Assembly: GCF_021155765.1 (NCBI RefSeq)
Contig: NC_060110.1
Coordinates: 23,520,001 to 23,584,000 of the forward strand
Length of the DNA: 64,000 nt
Direction of reading: 5' to 3'
From: Diprion similis
Lineage: Eukaryota; Arthropoda; Insecta; Hymenoptera; Diprionidae
A program made the position numbers and the translations under genes. Below are positions 1-18,180 of the stretch, one piece after another. Below the pieces are notes generated by a model. That model was not told the DNA's origin and did no database searches. It was given only the letters and a program-made list of their open reading frames with translations. Position 1 is the first letter of the stretch. Each line of letters begins with the position of its first letter.

Positions 1-899
1 CATCACCCCACCTGCGTAGGATATAATATTGATCTTTATATATTATACACTCGGTCAGTTAATATTATGTATGTAGGTACGTGCTGCATGAAAGTCGGAT
101 GAAAGAGCAGAACATGGAGAAGGACACTCTGGGGGGCTGCCAAATATGGTCACTCGTCTTTCAGGTGAGCCAGACTCGCGAGAGAGCAGCTCTGATGCAG
201 AGCTTGGTCGAACCCAGCCAACACCAAACGCGCAACTCGAGCTTCGTCCCACATCGATATCGGGCCCTCAAAACTGCAAGCCATTCTACATTCTCCCCAA
301 GTTTACCCGATTTCGGTATATTGCCGAAGTTTTCGTTTCGGCGACAAGCCAAAGTCTATGTGAGAAATAATAATCTGTACCATATCCGCAATTTTAATAC
401 CATCTCGAAATTTCACCATAACAATATATGTATAGACGGGCTAAAGTCGTCCGGAGGTTTATGTCTCGTTCGGGTTCGTAAAAGGGCAGACTAAATTGCT
501 CGCAATCTGATGTAGATTAAGTATATCGACTACCGTGTTGAGTCACGAATCGCGTCTATCGTTGGATTACCTCGATATGCCATCGCGATAATCGTTATGC
601 CTATGTGTAGTTCAGTGTCCGAGAACCAAATGAAATTGTACTTCAGGGGTAGCATGATTTAAGGAAATAAGGTGTGTCAGAACTGAAAACCGATTTTTGC
701 TCAGTTTCCGCACATCCAACATGACATCACAGAAATGTAACATGGCGCTCATGTATGTGACAACTGACTCCATGTAAATAGGTTACTTGAGGTTACTTAT
801 TTATTTCCGTATATTCTGTTTGCTGAAAATGACTAAATATCAAGTTTTTCTCATTCTCTACAGAGGATAATTACCTCTACGTTATTCACGTTTGAATTT
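1..899. other. Non-coding, nothing recognised
   Basis: AT-leaning sequence with only short chance reading frames in several overlapping phases. I see no splice-bounded exon, RNA gene or repeat that I can name. It may belong to an intron or flank of a gene outside the window. Confidence 0.5.
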
Positions 900-1915
900 A
901 GCGCCCATATGACGTCACCTTGGATATGTTCTCTGATTGGTTCAACCAAAGCGTATGTGCATTGTTTTACCTTATTGCCTTACACCATGAGGGGTAGCAA
1001 GAACGATTATTGTTCGTTCCTGTGTTCAGTGTTATATTATATACCAACACACATGTATTACTACAATGCGAGCGGAGTTCACCGTGACAAATCGATTAAT
1101 TCTCACGGGCTCGCAGCAGGAACTATTTTCCGTGGGTGGGGAACGAACGCCGGGTCGTGCAATGTTTCTGGTCGCTGAAGGTGAGCCCAGCGGCGTTTAT
1201 GATCGCTTTACGGGTGAAAAGCCTAGCCTCGCCACCTTTCACCTGTTTCCAGTCGTTCCAGTCATATCCCTACACGTAGCGGGCACACGCATTTGTCCTC
1301 TTACGATTAAACACAGGCGTGAGCAAGGTGATCACCGTTTCAGGAGCCCGATGACTCTATGCCAGAGAACCCCCGATAGTATAATGTATTTACCTGAAAA
1401 CAGCAAAGTTTAAAAATGTGAAAGAAGGCCCCCTCGTTGGTATAATTATATCGCTTGTTTTGTTCAACTTTGCAGCAAAAACGTACGGTTTTCACCGAAT
1501 CACAAAATAAAATCACAAACATAACCCAATCTAATCCAACATTGACCGGGAGTATCAGCGTGACGTCATTCGCCTCGAACCAATCACCGCCGTTATCACA
1601 GATCGGCGCGGGAATTTGAATGACCGCTGTACATGTCGTCACTGTTTTTGCTCCGGTGTGTTTAGCGGGAACTGCAAAATAACTTTTTTCGCCATTTTCG
1701 CTGGCGTTAGCTTTACGGGAGTTAGTTTAATACGGCTTTCGCCTAAGAGTTCGGGATTGTCGAAGCTAAACGAGTGGCCGTGAAGCTACGTACCAGGGAT
1801 GTTATGCATGTGTGCACGTACGCCGGTTCCTCGTTACGCTCGCTTCCCCCGGCTCTGCAATAAATATCGCTGTGTCCACGGTAGTGGGCTGCATTTACGG
1901 AGGTGACGTCAGCCC
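900..1915. promoter_or_regulatory. Promoter-like cluster: three CREs, CCAAT, two E2F-type sites
   Basis: Three perfect TGACGTCA palindromes lie at 910-917, 1561-1568 and 1904-1911. Between them are a CCAAT box at 1580-1584 and two E2F-type words, GGCGCGGGAA at 1605-1614 and TTTAGCGGGAA at 1661-1671. The patch is richer in CpG than its surroundings. CRE, CCAAT and E2F sites together are typical of promoters of growth or cell-cycle genes, but I cannot identify a first exon on either strand, so the target gene and direction are unknown. It could also be an enhancer. The motifs are seen directly; the function is inference. Confidence 0.35.
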
Positions 1916-2940
1916 CGTCGATCGTCGTCCTGCCTCATGTTCCATGCCTCCGCCGGCAAGCTGTTTGTCTCATGTCTGGCTCGCGTGTGCTAGCGCGTGC
2001 TCGCTCGCCTCATTCAGCACACAGCCCTACAACGACGGGAGACGAGAGAGAGAGAGAAAAGAAAGCCTGATACAGGAAGAGAGAGGCAACGAGATGCAAG
2101 AGACGAGACCATGTATGGAAGCTCGCGAGATTCGTGCATAATAATAATAATTAAATTGTATTACCGAGCTTTTGAAATACGTTATTTTACATCGTCATCG
2201 TTATAATATCTTCTAATTTATTGTGTATATTTGCTATAGATTTATTTACTGTTTATTCAATTTGGAAATACAATAAATTCACTAAAGAATTATTGTAAAT
2301 TCGAGTTACGTTTGTGTGTTTCTTATAAATTTTAAGAAAATCAAAAATTTTCATTGTAAATTTAAAACCAATACGTATAGCAATTTACGTCGCTGCATGG
2401 AATTTTTAAATTTGTAACCTGGTTTCGTAAATTGAAAACTCTTTTTTACGGTAAACGTGTAGTAAATTCAGAATAATTTTTAACAGTCTGGGTGATTACT
2501 ATACCGTTGACTAGACACAACCTCCATGAATTGTGATCGAATCAGTAAACCTGAAAGTAAATTTGAAAATAGCCAGAAAATTTTTCTCAAAATAAAACTG
2601 AAGTTGCAATTTTCTCTATGGACACGTATCAAGCCACGCGTGTAATTCACATGCGTGTGGGTTTACCTACTGAAAAATATCGTCCATAAATCAGGCATTA
2701 GCTATACATTATCAGGCCCGCGTCTTGCCACCTGCGTAGTTCAACGCGCGTGTCTGTAATTAATTATAACAGCTTACGTAAATGTTCTTGTATTTATTTA
2801 TTTCATCAATTTATGTCCTACGACATTTTCGTTTCAGCGACAAGAGGTCATTAAGTAGGGCACGTGCACGCAGGGCACCGTGGTAACTAAAACACAGCAC
2901 ATTTCGTCCTTTACACATGCTTGCAGCAACCACAACGGTG

Positions 2941-2966
2941 AACACCAGGTTCGAAGTCCTGGTGTT
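2941..2966. repeat. 9-bp perfect inverted repeat (hairpin) with Pol III B-box-like core
   Basis: The arms AACACCAGG (2941-2949) and CCTGGTGTT (2958-2966) are perfectly complementary around the 8-nt loop TTCGAAGT. Arm plus loop contains GGTTCGAAGTCC, close to the tRNA T-arm/B-box consensus. No A box or cloverleaf is visible upstream, so I do not call a tRNA. It may be a worn SINE fragment or a chance hairpin. Confidence 0.4.
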
Positions 2967-5900
2967 GCGTGATTTGCAGCAGTTACTACGTGTTAGTGTC
3001 ATACGCTAAATGTGTACGATTCCACACTATCAAGAGTCGCAAAAACAGGTATGCTAACTAGGGTGAGTCAGCTGACGGAGGCGACACCCAGGAGCCTGCG
3101 ACACGAGCGGCAACGCAAAGGTGGAAGAGGAACCTCCGGGCCTTATTTTTTCACAACAACGGTGCAGCGGATTAACGCCGATTAAATTTACGCCGAAGGA
3201 ATTGCGCGAGATTTCTCCTTTTAAGGTTTCTCCTCCTAGCACAGGACGAAATTCCCTCGTTGTTCGCTTCTTGGTCACCACCTGAGTAGGTTTCGAACCC
3301 AACATCATCGGCAGCTGAATCTCTTTTTTGATTTTTCACCAAATTTGCAGTTTGATTTCAGGCCCTGAACTTTGGCTTCTGATTTTCAGCTCTTTTTATT
3401 CGTCAAATACATTTAACGAATTAAAACAAAACAATCTTTGGTGAATTAGCTAACAATAAGTGTCTAACTTGATTTGGACAAAGTACAATATATTGATTGA
3501 TAAACTTGTCAATACCCAAAATTCCGAAACTCCAATTTTACCCTCGTCTAGGGTCTTTAATAATTGGATTCTCGATCAGTCGTGGCGATATTTTTTTCAA
3601 GTCTTGACCGACTTATCGAATTTATTGTGGCTTTCCTGGCACCGTGAATTTGCGGCAAATAGACCTGCGTGAGCACTTGGATTGTGTTACGTATGTAACG
3701 TGGGGCGCCTACGTGAAGTGGTTGCAAAGGTATAAGGAAGATCTTCTTCCTCGTCCCTGCCTCTCGGTGACTCCTTCGCCGAGCCGGTGGACGGACACTC
3801 GGCACGAAGTTGGGACCAGCGTAGGACGCGATCGATAAAAAGGAGGCGAGGCAAGGCGCGGTTATACCAAGCAATCCTCGAACGAATGTTTCCGTGCGTT
3901 CCCGATGAGCTGTATAGTTGTATACGTCTATGTAGAGTCCCAGTGATCGTGGGCAATAAAATAATAAAATTGATATTCTTATATAGGTATAAGATACCGA
4001 ATGATCGCGGGCAATAAACTTTTTACTTTTATTCTTTTAAACTGGATTTCGAGACCGCCTTTGAGGCTAAATAAATTTCGATGCACAAACGGCACGTGCG
4101 GCACGACAGGATCGAACGGTAATTGATGCTAAGAGGATAGAAAAAAAAAACAAAAAAAAAAAACACCCTGAGATGAAAAGTGAATTTGTAAATACACAAG
4201 TACGGGAAAACGAGAGTTGAAGGATTTTATACAGTACGGAATTGGATCGAATTTTGAATGAATTGTAATGTTTGCAAATTATTTGGAAATTATTTTATTT
4301 TTAAATTTTTCGGTGAATCGTGTTTTTCGTAATATTAGATATAATCAAATCGTGACACGGTTAATTGCTTACTTATTTGCAATCGCGATTCTCGGTATTT
4401 TTGAGTATAAAAGTCATGTGGTAAAACGTCACCGGCCGTGGTAACATCAGAAAAACCACAATGAACTAACACAAGTTCTTCATACATAAACCCACAAAAG
4501 ATTACACAGGCCTAGGAAATATAACTTTTAATTTCTCCTTATAATAATAATGTTTTTTTTTCGTATTTAGTTACGTTGAATTAAAATGTAGCGCTAGTTT
4601 TTTTTTTACAGCGCATTGAGATTTATTTTTATGCTAGATATGCATATCTACACATTTTTAAACAATTTTATGAAAAAATAAAATATTCAAAAAATTTACG
4701 TGATAGAATTTTTTAAATATTTTTTTCATACATCAGTACCTATTACGTACGGAAATTGCCGCTCATCGTTAGTTTTTCACGGGAAAACCATCGCAGGCTT
4801 GTGTTATTTCTGGTATTCTCGCCTACGACTCAAAAGTTGTTCTGCCTTCGAGAAAAGGAGTTGTAGAATTTTAACTAATTTGTAGATTTCAAACTTCATC
4901 ATTGAGTAACTCCATCGCACGCTTCATTCGAAGGTCTAACACAAGGAGCTTAAAATTCGTCTCGTTGAACTCTCGTCAAGCTCCTTAGCAGAGGGAGAAT
5001 TATTTTATGGGATACCATTCCCTCCGGAAGACACGTACACAACATGAGTCAGCTACGTGACTCTATGCAATGGATATACTCGAGAGTCTATAGTCTATCG
5101 GATAGGTTATAGCTGAAGCACTTTTGGCTTTGGACATGCAAAGCTGGTGATCACAGTCTCACGAAAGTCGAACTTGCAGGCAGGTAAACATGCGGGCTCT
5201 CGTGATTCGTCCGAGAAGAAACCGAAGCTGTATATAACAATTTTTCTAGGTTTCTAGTAAAGAAAGAGGAAAAAGGAGCGCGAAGATCCCAGATGCGTGT
5301 AACTTATGTATCTAGGTCTCACCTAAGAGTTCATTTATTATTCAGACTCCAGTGAGGCTTCAAATCTTCGAATCTCCTTGGACCTTAGAAATCCTAGATA
5401 CGGCACTGAGTCGACGGTAAATTGTACGATGACATTCATTCACGGTTTCAGAAGACAACAACGAACTGGAGTGTATAAAGCGAGCGTGTAGCGTCGGCTA
5501 CTTGCCTGCCTACTTACAGCTCTCCAGAATAGTCTAAAACTCCCTATATTAGTATTAGCATTATAAGTGATCGTATACACGTGCATAATACGAATACGGC
5601 TGTGGGAAGCTGTCAGGCTTACTGATAGATCCTGCATAATTGCGCCCGTGGCGCCCACAGTGCCGCGTTTCTTCAGTCTATAACCAGCAACTGACCCGAA
5701 TGCGATTTTAACCGAAGCCGATCGATTCCTGGCTCGATAATCAACGGATACAAGTATTTATCGGCACATAATTGAAGCTTTAACTGGATATAATTTGACG
5801 CCAATTATCTTTTTACATGCAGGCATGCTCTCGCTGCAGCCACTCCTATCAGACGAATATTTCTTCAAATGGCGCCAAAACAATTCTTTGGTTTTATTAT

Positions 5901-8090
5901 TTAAATGGCAGCATAATTATTCTGCATATAGCTCATTTTCAAGAGTGATATTTTACGGTTTTGAAACTCAATAAATACAGGAATAGATAATATATTTCAT
6001 TTTTTCGCTTCATACCATTGACGATTTTCATAGAAATATGTAATGATAATTACCTTACGACTGATTTATATCCTATTATCTAAATCGATTGTAGGTGTAA
6101 ACCTATTAGTGTAATGTGTTCTTATTTTGATTATTTAGGACCACCAACTTGTCAAATGAGTGCGTTTGAAAATTGCAGACGCTATGTAATTTGTGCATAT
6201 TTTCTCAGGAACCTGACAATTGGTTGATTTTCAGTCTGTTGTTGTTTCGATTTCACAGAGAATATTTAGAGATTTCGCTATCAATCTTGAAATTTCGTCG
6301 AGAGATCTTTAAATTATCTTTGTACTCCGGCCTAAACGACAATATTTGTTAATCAGAAAAAAACTCTCCTTTTTTCTTCGAACTTACTCTAATTTCCTTA
6401 GAGTTGGCAACGCTGCACGGGATTCCAGTGGTTCTCCGGATTGCAGCACAGACCTTACGATTTCTCGTCATGAATTAATTTTGGTCATTGTCATAAATAT
6501 ACAATGGACCTTGAGTATTTTTATTCAAACAACAATACACACACCAACATTCATCGGCCATTCATTAATTTTTTTCCATATCAACGCTCACACGTGTGTC
6601 ACCGATCCCACGCGGTAATTCTTAACATGGAGGTTTTTGTGAATCGAAACGGTAAACCGGGCATCGGCTTATAAATTGCTCGATCCTCTCTCATCTGCGT
6701 TTTGCTTCGACCAAGATCCCATAGATCATGTCATTTTACTTTCGATTTTAGAACTATAAGTATCGCTAATACCGCGATCATGATCTCCCAACATAACACG
6801 TTACATGTGGAACAATGTTTTTATGCAGCGTCACTTGAACCTCGACATTCCTAGCCGTCCCGTCGTCTCCGCTGCAGATTGAGTGATGACGAGTCTATAA
6901 ATATAATACGATTACAAGAGTATCTGTATTTTGCAGAGTGGCCTCGTGCTGTAATGTAATGCAGCGTATATAATACTGTAAGCGGTGTAGGCTGCTCGCC
7001 ATATACGTAAGTGGGTACCCTACCAGTGGCTTACTTATACCATTCTGCGAACTCTGCTATCAGCCGCGTTTAAGAGTAATTTCTGGCTTATGTCAGAAGG
7101 TTGGTCAGACGTTCCAGTTTGCATTATATATTTGTCTCCTTAAGAGGCCGTACCTTTAAGTACTTATATGTTAATTAGTTAGCCCACGGAAAACTAGCAG
7201 AATATGTTTATTTTTGTGATCTGATTGTTAACATCCTTTGAAACATCGACAAACAAGCTATTTCTTCTTGGTCTTAACGATGTTTGTTTTCCTCAGTTGG
7301 TAACTTCTCAAACAAGAAAGGTGAGAGAACGAGTGAAGGTGCCTCCGAAGGTATTATAACTCTCGACCTGTCACGAGGACTACACAGTAATCATAATTAA
7401 CTCTGAAAATCACAAATTCTCAAACTATATGTCATTCAATCATCGGCTTGAACAGAACATCACCTTTATATTCGCAATCAATTTTCGTCTGGAAGTGCCG
7501 AAAGAAAGAATATGGAAACTTAGTTTACAGAATAGGTAAAAGCGATGAGAATAAAAGAAAAATATTATAAATAAACTAGTATTGTCCGACACTTCCTAAG
7601 TGGTAGAGTGATTACCGATAGAGATACGTTACCTGTGCGTCAACAATGATTCACATAACGGAGGCTAAGAAAAGACGATACTCTATACTATCCGAAAAAA
7701 CCTAGAAATAAACCGAATGATCAGGTTGTCGCATAAAAAACCGCATTGTGTAGGTATAACATACAATTACACAATATTTCTCTTTTCACGCGAGCTTACG
7801 TCCATTTGCGTCGATAACCACGATAATCTGCTAGTCGATTTTGCATGGCGTTGCCGGCACGTTACATGCATGTTTTTTTAGGGAATTCTGCGGGTGGGTA
7901 TAACCACACGCAATAACCAAGGTCACGGATATATAAGACGGGACGCCGAAATCGTGTCGTCGCGGGCGTCGCCAGGTGGGTCCGTCGGAAATATCCCTAC
8001 CAGGTATATTATAGCCTGTGGATATTTATTCACCCGTTTGTTTGCTACGGGGGTGATTAATCGGATCGATCAGCAGGATAACAACCCTCT

Positions 8091-8152
8091 CTGGTCGCGG
8101 CGCGTTCCCAAAATATTCGAGCTGGTCGCGGCGCGTTCCCAAAATATTCAAG
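8091..8152. repeat. 31-bp tandem duplication
   Basis: Two copies, 8091-8121 and 8122-8152, begin CTGGTCGCGGCGCG and differ at one position near the end (TTCGAG versus TTCAAG). Near-identity implies a recent duplication. No gene overlaps it. Confidence 0.9.
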
Positions 8153-9337
8153 CCAGCCCCGCGTTTCGAGGCCTCGGTCGATAACCACCACCATTCGATT
8201 CGTTTCCTTTGCGAATCGTTATGCGTAGGCTATGATGCCTACAAATATGTATAATTGTATAGGTATTGATGTTTCTTAAGTATGGATCGAACACACAAAG
8301 TCGTATCCCGGACAGATAAAATTGTTGCTATCTACATGCAGAAGATGACAGCAGGAAAGTTTGTAATCCCGTGATTTCGTGAGCGATAAGAATGTGAGCT
8401 ATTACTGCTGCTGCAGGTTTAATTTGAAATAAACGCACGGATTTCGATTCGTTGGAAAGTATTTGAGCGTCAAAGCTGAGGACTATTCAAAATAACTTGT
8501 ATGTAACAAGGTTAAGCTGAATGCGATGAAACGAAAAACGACGTTCTTACAATTCTCTATTGAATCTAAGGTACATGCATAGTTACAGATATTATTATAA
8601 AAGTATTTAACCCGCCCGCTTTCAGGCAGCTATTATACCTTTAATACTGGCTGCGTATTAGGGGGAAGAAAAAAATTGTTCCAAACGATAATTACAAAAT
8701 GACGGTAATAAAACGGCGAGCAATTTTGGCTTGAACCTCATGATGTCACTGCTCGACAATATCACAGCGTGTTAAACGTGCGATTTATTGCATTTGAGCG
8801 TAGGTATATCTTAAAAATGTGTTACATTTTATATGTTATAAAATGTTATTAACATGCTCATATGCGTGTTAATACACCTTATATCCAACGCTTTTTACGA
8901 GGTCTATTTTTATTCTATATATATAAATATTACATACGTGATCAGAAAAAAACGGAAGTCTTACCGCCCGAGGACGAAAATTTCACGGGATTTTGCTTCG
9001 CTAGTTTTGAATAGATCGGAACTTGTTTTTTATCGCATTAGGTATACACATTATTATACAAAACTGTAATCCACTGAATCCTTTTTTTCCTCAGACTCGT
9101 GAAAAGAGGTGGAGATATAAGAGCGAGAGAAGAGTGTTAAGCAAAAATTCCGCGCTGTAGGAGTTAACCGTTAATCGTAGAAGCACTGATTAAGAAGAAA
9201 AAAGAAAGAAAGGGAGAAAAAAACAAGAAATACACCGTAAATGGGAAATCAACGAAGGTGAACAGTTTGCCGGGGGAACGCATTGGTCAACTCGTCCTCA
9301 ATGGCGTACAATTCGACGTAACGGGTAAGAAAAAAAT

Positions 9338-9352
9338 TGTGTGTGTGTGTGT
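9338..9352. repeat. Short (TG)n microsatellite
   Basis: About seven TG units in a row, followed by the small palindrome-like run TACGTAAGTACACGTA. It is a simple repeat with no further meaning visible. Confidence 0.8.
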
Positions 9353-12300
9353 ACGTAAGTACACGTAAGGTTCTGTAAAAAGTTACACTTTCTCTCTCTA
9401 CGGAGACCCTGGAAACGTGCTAAATAATCCATTCGCATGTCAATCTTATACAGCTGTATTAATAATCGATGAAAGTATGTATATACAATTATATCAATTA
9501 ATGGTTAATTAATAAATACTATGTGACATAGACGGTGTAGTTGCTCGGTGTAAAAGACTTCCACCTGCTGTTTACGATATTTTCCCGCTACTTCGGAACT
9601 GCAAGAACGTTGGTTTCTACCACACACGTTAATCAATCACAATTCTCAGGAAGGAGCAACGTTTTTCTTACTGAAAACAAGAAGTTCTTAGTCAACACTG
9701 CAACTCGAAATACTAGAATTAAAACATGCGATAAAAACATTCGGGGCGTCGGAACCGTTAGAGGCTTACTACGCCACTGTCCCAATGTTCGTGGTAGCAT
9801 CGCATTGCAGTCTCGCAGTTCCTTCCATCGTAGGACAATTGGCTCTCCATGCCGTAGATGCACGACGAATATCTGAAATGTTTTCAAAGGAGGGTAAAAT
9901 TCAGTACGAATTGCACGAAGCCTGGGATCGGGTCCCCCTGGGACCGGCATCGTACATGTACACGCAACACGCCATACGTAAGACGCGTAAGACGTAAGAC
10001 GTACACTTACAATTGCGCGTGGTATTGCCTTGTCGCATCAATCGATTCCTTCTAAGGGGATAAGCCGAGGCTCCGTTTCGCTGCCAACACTGAGCCAGAG
10101 ACACCCATAGTAACAGTCGGTTGGCTGATCAATTACGGATCAAAGGAGCGTTTGGGCGTTAGACAAATTTAGACAAAGGTGATCATAGCGTGGGCTTCTT
10201 TATTGTATCAACTTTTATTAGGTACACACTATCCAATACCGCCTCATACCCACTGTTTTACTTATAATACCTACTCTGAGGTTACACTGAATCCATTAGT
10301 TTTCTGCAGCTTTTCTTTTGACCCGGTGGGTGAGGTTTGACAAGGATGACAGGACATCCAATCGCATTCGAATCGTTGAGTGGATTTCTTCAACCAGGGC
10401 AGGAAGGGCTTGCCCAAGACGTCTATGTGGCTGAATTATACGACAGGATGAAGATCACTCGTTAGTTACGCCCCAATGCGCTCCATTGATTCTCATCTCG
10501 GTTTTAAGCATGTCAAAGTTTAGCGGTACCATATATTACACGTCTGACCCGCTCGTTATTATTTTCAAATCACCTCTTAGACTAGGAATAAAACTGCCTA
10601 TCCTGCAATCAAATCATTATCTGAACTAGATGCAGTGTACAGAGGAGATTTGCCCTGTTTGAATTTGTTTTTCTACAATATTCAGAAAATTTTCTATATG
10701 TATAGTCGTGCATAGACGGAGAAAAAACATGCCAAAAAGAGAGAAAAGATTGCAAGATGAAAGTGTTCGGTAATTAACTTTGAAATGCTAATAGTGAAAA
10801 CAAATATTTTACGACCTTTATCTACTGCTTGTATCATAATTTTCAAACGGACACCGACTGATTATTTGATAAGAAAACCGATTTCGTTATTATGTCACTG
10901 GCTGATAAGCAGTTCATGCATGTATATGCTGTGTAAACGCGGCTGGTGTACGTGTACAACGTTGTTATTGAAAGTCGTTAACGACCTTCTGCAGAATTGC
11001 ACATTTACCCAAATGCATTGCATAGGGCGATGCCTGCATATAGACCAGCTGTCTGGCAGCCAGACGTATTCACTAATCCCCTTTTTTCCACCCAGTGAAT
11101 TTTTACCTGCTGACTGCAGTGAAAGAGGGAGCTTCCCTCTAATCTTGTACGTCAAAAATAGAAAATAACCTCACAGCCAGCCCCTGTTTTCGGGATTAAC
11201 AATAAAACCAACTGAATTAAAAAATCATGCGATTTAATTGAAGTTGCACCTTAATTTTCTTGATCATGTTTTCCATAATACTTACTGGAAAAATATGCAT
11301 AAAATAATTACTCTTTTTAGCATTATCGTTATTACTATACAATAACCGAGACACGGCTGGATTCTGAGTTTTTACTAAGCTATTTCAGACTTGCATGATC
11401 CACGAACAAGCAGAATTAAACAGTACTGCGTCTAGGTGAGGTTGGATCTGTCAACGCAGCGTCAGTGCAATAGTAGGTTTAATAGAAAATTGTCTGAAAA
11501 TAACACGAAGCAGTAGTAGGCATATAACAAGTTGTAAATCTGGGGAATTTAAGGTCATGCGGAACACCGCAGTGCCTAATTGAGTCAATCTACGGCAGCG
11601 TGGTCCGTGTCCGTGTAGGCCACGCTCTATTGTTATAGTTATTCGTAATATACTCGTATACGGTTTATGGGCAACTGAGGCCAGCTCTGCACGAGGTTCT
11701 AAACGCCCACGCATCCTTTGCACTCTTCCATGTAAAAGCTGACTCCGGTTTTGATTTTGTATCCACGAGTGCCGGCTCTCTCCGAACAGCGAATTCAACT
11801 GTTTTCCAAAATTAACATCTTTGAATTCCATGGGAAATAGTTCATCGAGCATGACAATGCATCTCAATTTTTCAGAGGCAAGTTGCATAATACAATCACC
11901 AAAAAGTCTCTGCATTTTTCTCGACAAGCAGAAAAGGAAATTGGAAAATTGAAACATTACGGAGAAAGCAGATGATTCGACGCATGCCCTGTTGCGGTCA
12001 AATGTTTCTACTAAGCTAGTATGCAGGCACATACGTGTACCGTAAGGATCTATACTCATCTATAGATATACCTATACGGAATACGTAGTTCGTGGGCGTC
12101 GGTTTCGGCCTGCGCGAACGCCGCGGTTTTTACCAACCGTACAAAGTCCCTAGACGCCTCCCCAGCAGCGTCGTTAATGTTTTTCTCCTCCTTTTGGTTT
12201 ACCTTTATTTTTCATAGCTCAACATCATAATACATGCGAGGTATTACGTGTCGTCACCACACGCTACGCGTAAGGACATAACCGACGGCGTCTGAGGCTG

Positions 12301-12889
12301 CAGGCTCCTCTCATGATGAATAACTAGCTCTCGCCTGCAGCGAAAAATCCAATTAAACCTAATTAGAATGCGAGCTTGGATGGAATGTGTTGCTCGGATT
12401 GTATTCTTATTACTGAAATTATCATTCACGAATATATATGTATACATATGCAAGAACATATTCACGGTAAAACCATTTTTTCTCGACGTGGTCGAGGCTC
12501 AGCGACGATTTATGGATCGATGTGTAAAACCTACGCTGTGGTGCATTCGTCAGCTGCAGTAAACGGAGGCCGGGTTCTTGCCTGCGACGTATTAGGAATA
12601 GCTGACAAAGAAATAAGTAATAAATAAACGAAGAAATGAAAACACAGAAAAACTAGAGTCATGCTGTTTTTTCGACCAAAATGTACGACGGTGTTCGAAC
12701 ACCACCTGCACGAAGGACGGTAGATATTGGTCGTATCGAGCTTACTATCTTCTAGCTAGGCATTGAAATCGCATTAGATAAACTGAAGTCAGCGCCGCAT
12801 TTGGCGTATCGGTAACGAATTTCTGAGGAGATAATGAAAACACTACGTGCAGCTTGGGCAGTGTGCAAGTGGGCTCGAACGCTTGGGTG

Positions 12890-13122
12890 AATTTAGGTGA
12901 GGTTGGCAGGACTGAGTGACGTCGACCGACCTTATACGGGTGGACCAATGAAAAGCCGGCGTAGGGCGTTGCTCTCCCCCACTTTCTCGCCCGTTCGAGG
13001 CTTGAAAATCTGTAACGGGCGCCGGTGCCACCGCATTCGCATAAACGCTTCTCGGCTCTCGCGACGCGTACGAGCTTTCAGTTGTCAAGTAACAAGAGTT
13101 AGAGGCAAACCACCAGATCAAC
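12890..13122 (+). promoter_or_regulatory. Putative promoter and 5' leader of the beta-1 tubulin gene
   Basis: This CpG-rich stretch directly precedes the beta-1 tubulin start codon. It contains a CCAAT word at about 12944-12948 and an initiator-like TCAGTT at 13078-13083, 40 bases upstream of the ATG. No TATA box stands out. The leader appears to run into the coding exon without an intron, but an upstream untranslated exon cannot be excluded. Placement rests on position and motifs only. Confidence 0.35.
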
Positions 13123-17682
<4,560 letters not shown>

Positions 17683-18180
17683 AGCGTCGCCCTGGCCTTA
17701 GACACCCTAATCCCACCCATCCCTTCTCCCCTAAAAGCTTATTTTTCATTTTTTACTTCTCCTCTTATCGTCATTATAAATTTTTATTTTCCTTTCACAT
17801 CTTCCCCCTTACCTGTTATTATTATTGTTTTTTTCTTCGCTATTCTTCTATATACCGACTCGTTTGTTATCACACAACCATGACAGCAGCCAGGACGCGC
17901 CGCGCTTTACTACCTTCATCGGTTTTCTCCCAACTTCCCCCTTGTCTTATCGCCCCTGTTCACACCTGTACACAACACCTGTATAAAAAAAACCCATATA
18001 TACGTACGATGGGTTTTTTTTTATGTAACTGTTCGGCGGAATGTTTTCTGTAAAGATCGACGACGCTTCTTGAGAGAGACAGAGAAAGCGTTTGTTTTTT
18101 TTTAATGTTCTTTTTTTCTCATCGTTGAAAAAAAAATAACAATAATTTTCATAATAAAGACATCATTACAAATAATAATT
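17683..18180 (+). other. 3' UTR of beta-1 tubulin with polyA signal and hairpin
   Basis: A pyrimidine-rich trailer follows the stop codon. An AATAAA signal lies at 18153-18158, about 470 bases downstream of the stop, and a T-rich stretch follows near 18190. A 12-bp inverted repeat, A8CCCA (17985-17996) against TGGGT8 (from 18010), could fold into an A/U-rich stem with a 13-nt loop. Regulation through this stem is speculation. Confidence 0.6.

Larger units (their letters stand above)
1916..12889. other. Long gene-poor stretch
   Basis: No exon with family-level similarity or consistent splice phase is visible on either strand. The longest open frame, 202 codons on the minus strand at 11451-12059, has no recognisable domain and looks like chance. 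The stretch holds a hairpin (2941-2966), a 31-bp tandem duplication (8091-8152), a short TG run (9338-9352) and several A- or T-runs. It is probably intergenic, or the intron of a gene extending beyond the window. Confidence 0.5.

Noticed and set aside
3290-3301. tRNA B box at GGTTTCGAACCC
   Set aside because: No A box or foldable stems upstream; it is a short palindrome only.
11451-12059. 202-codon open frame on the minus strand
   Set aside because: No domain, no membrane pattern, no splice partners, and composition like random AT-rich DNA; treated as chance.
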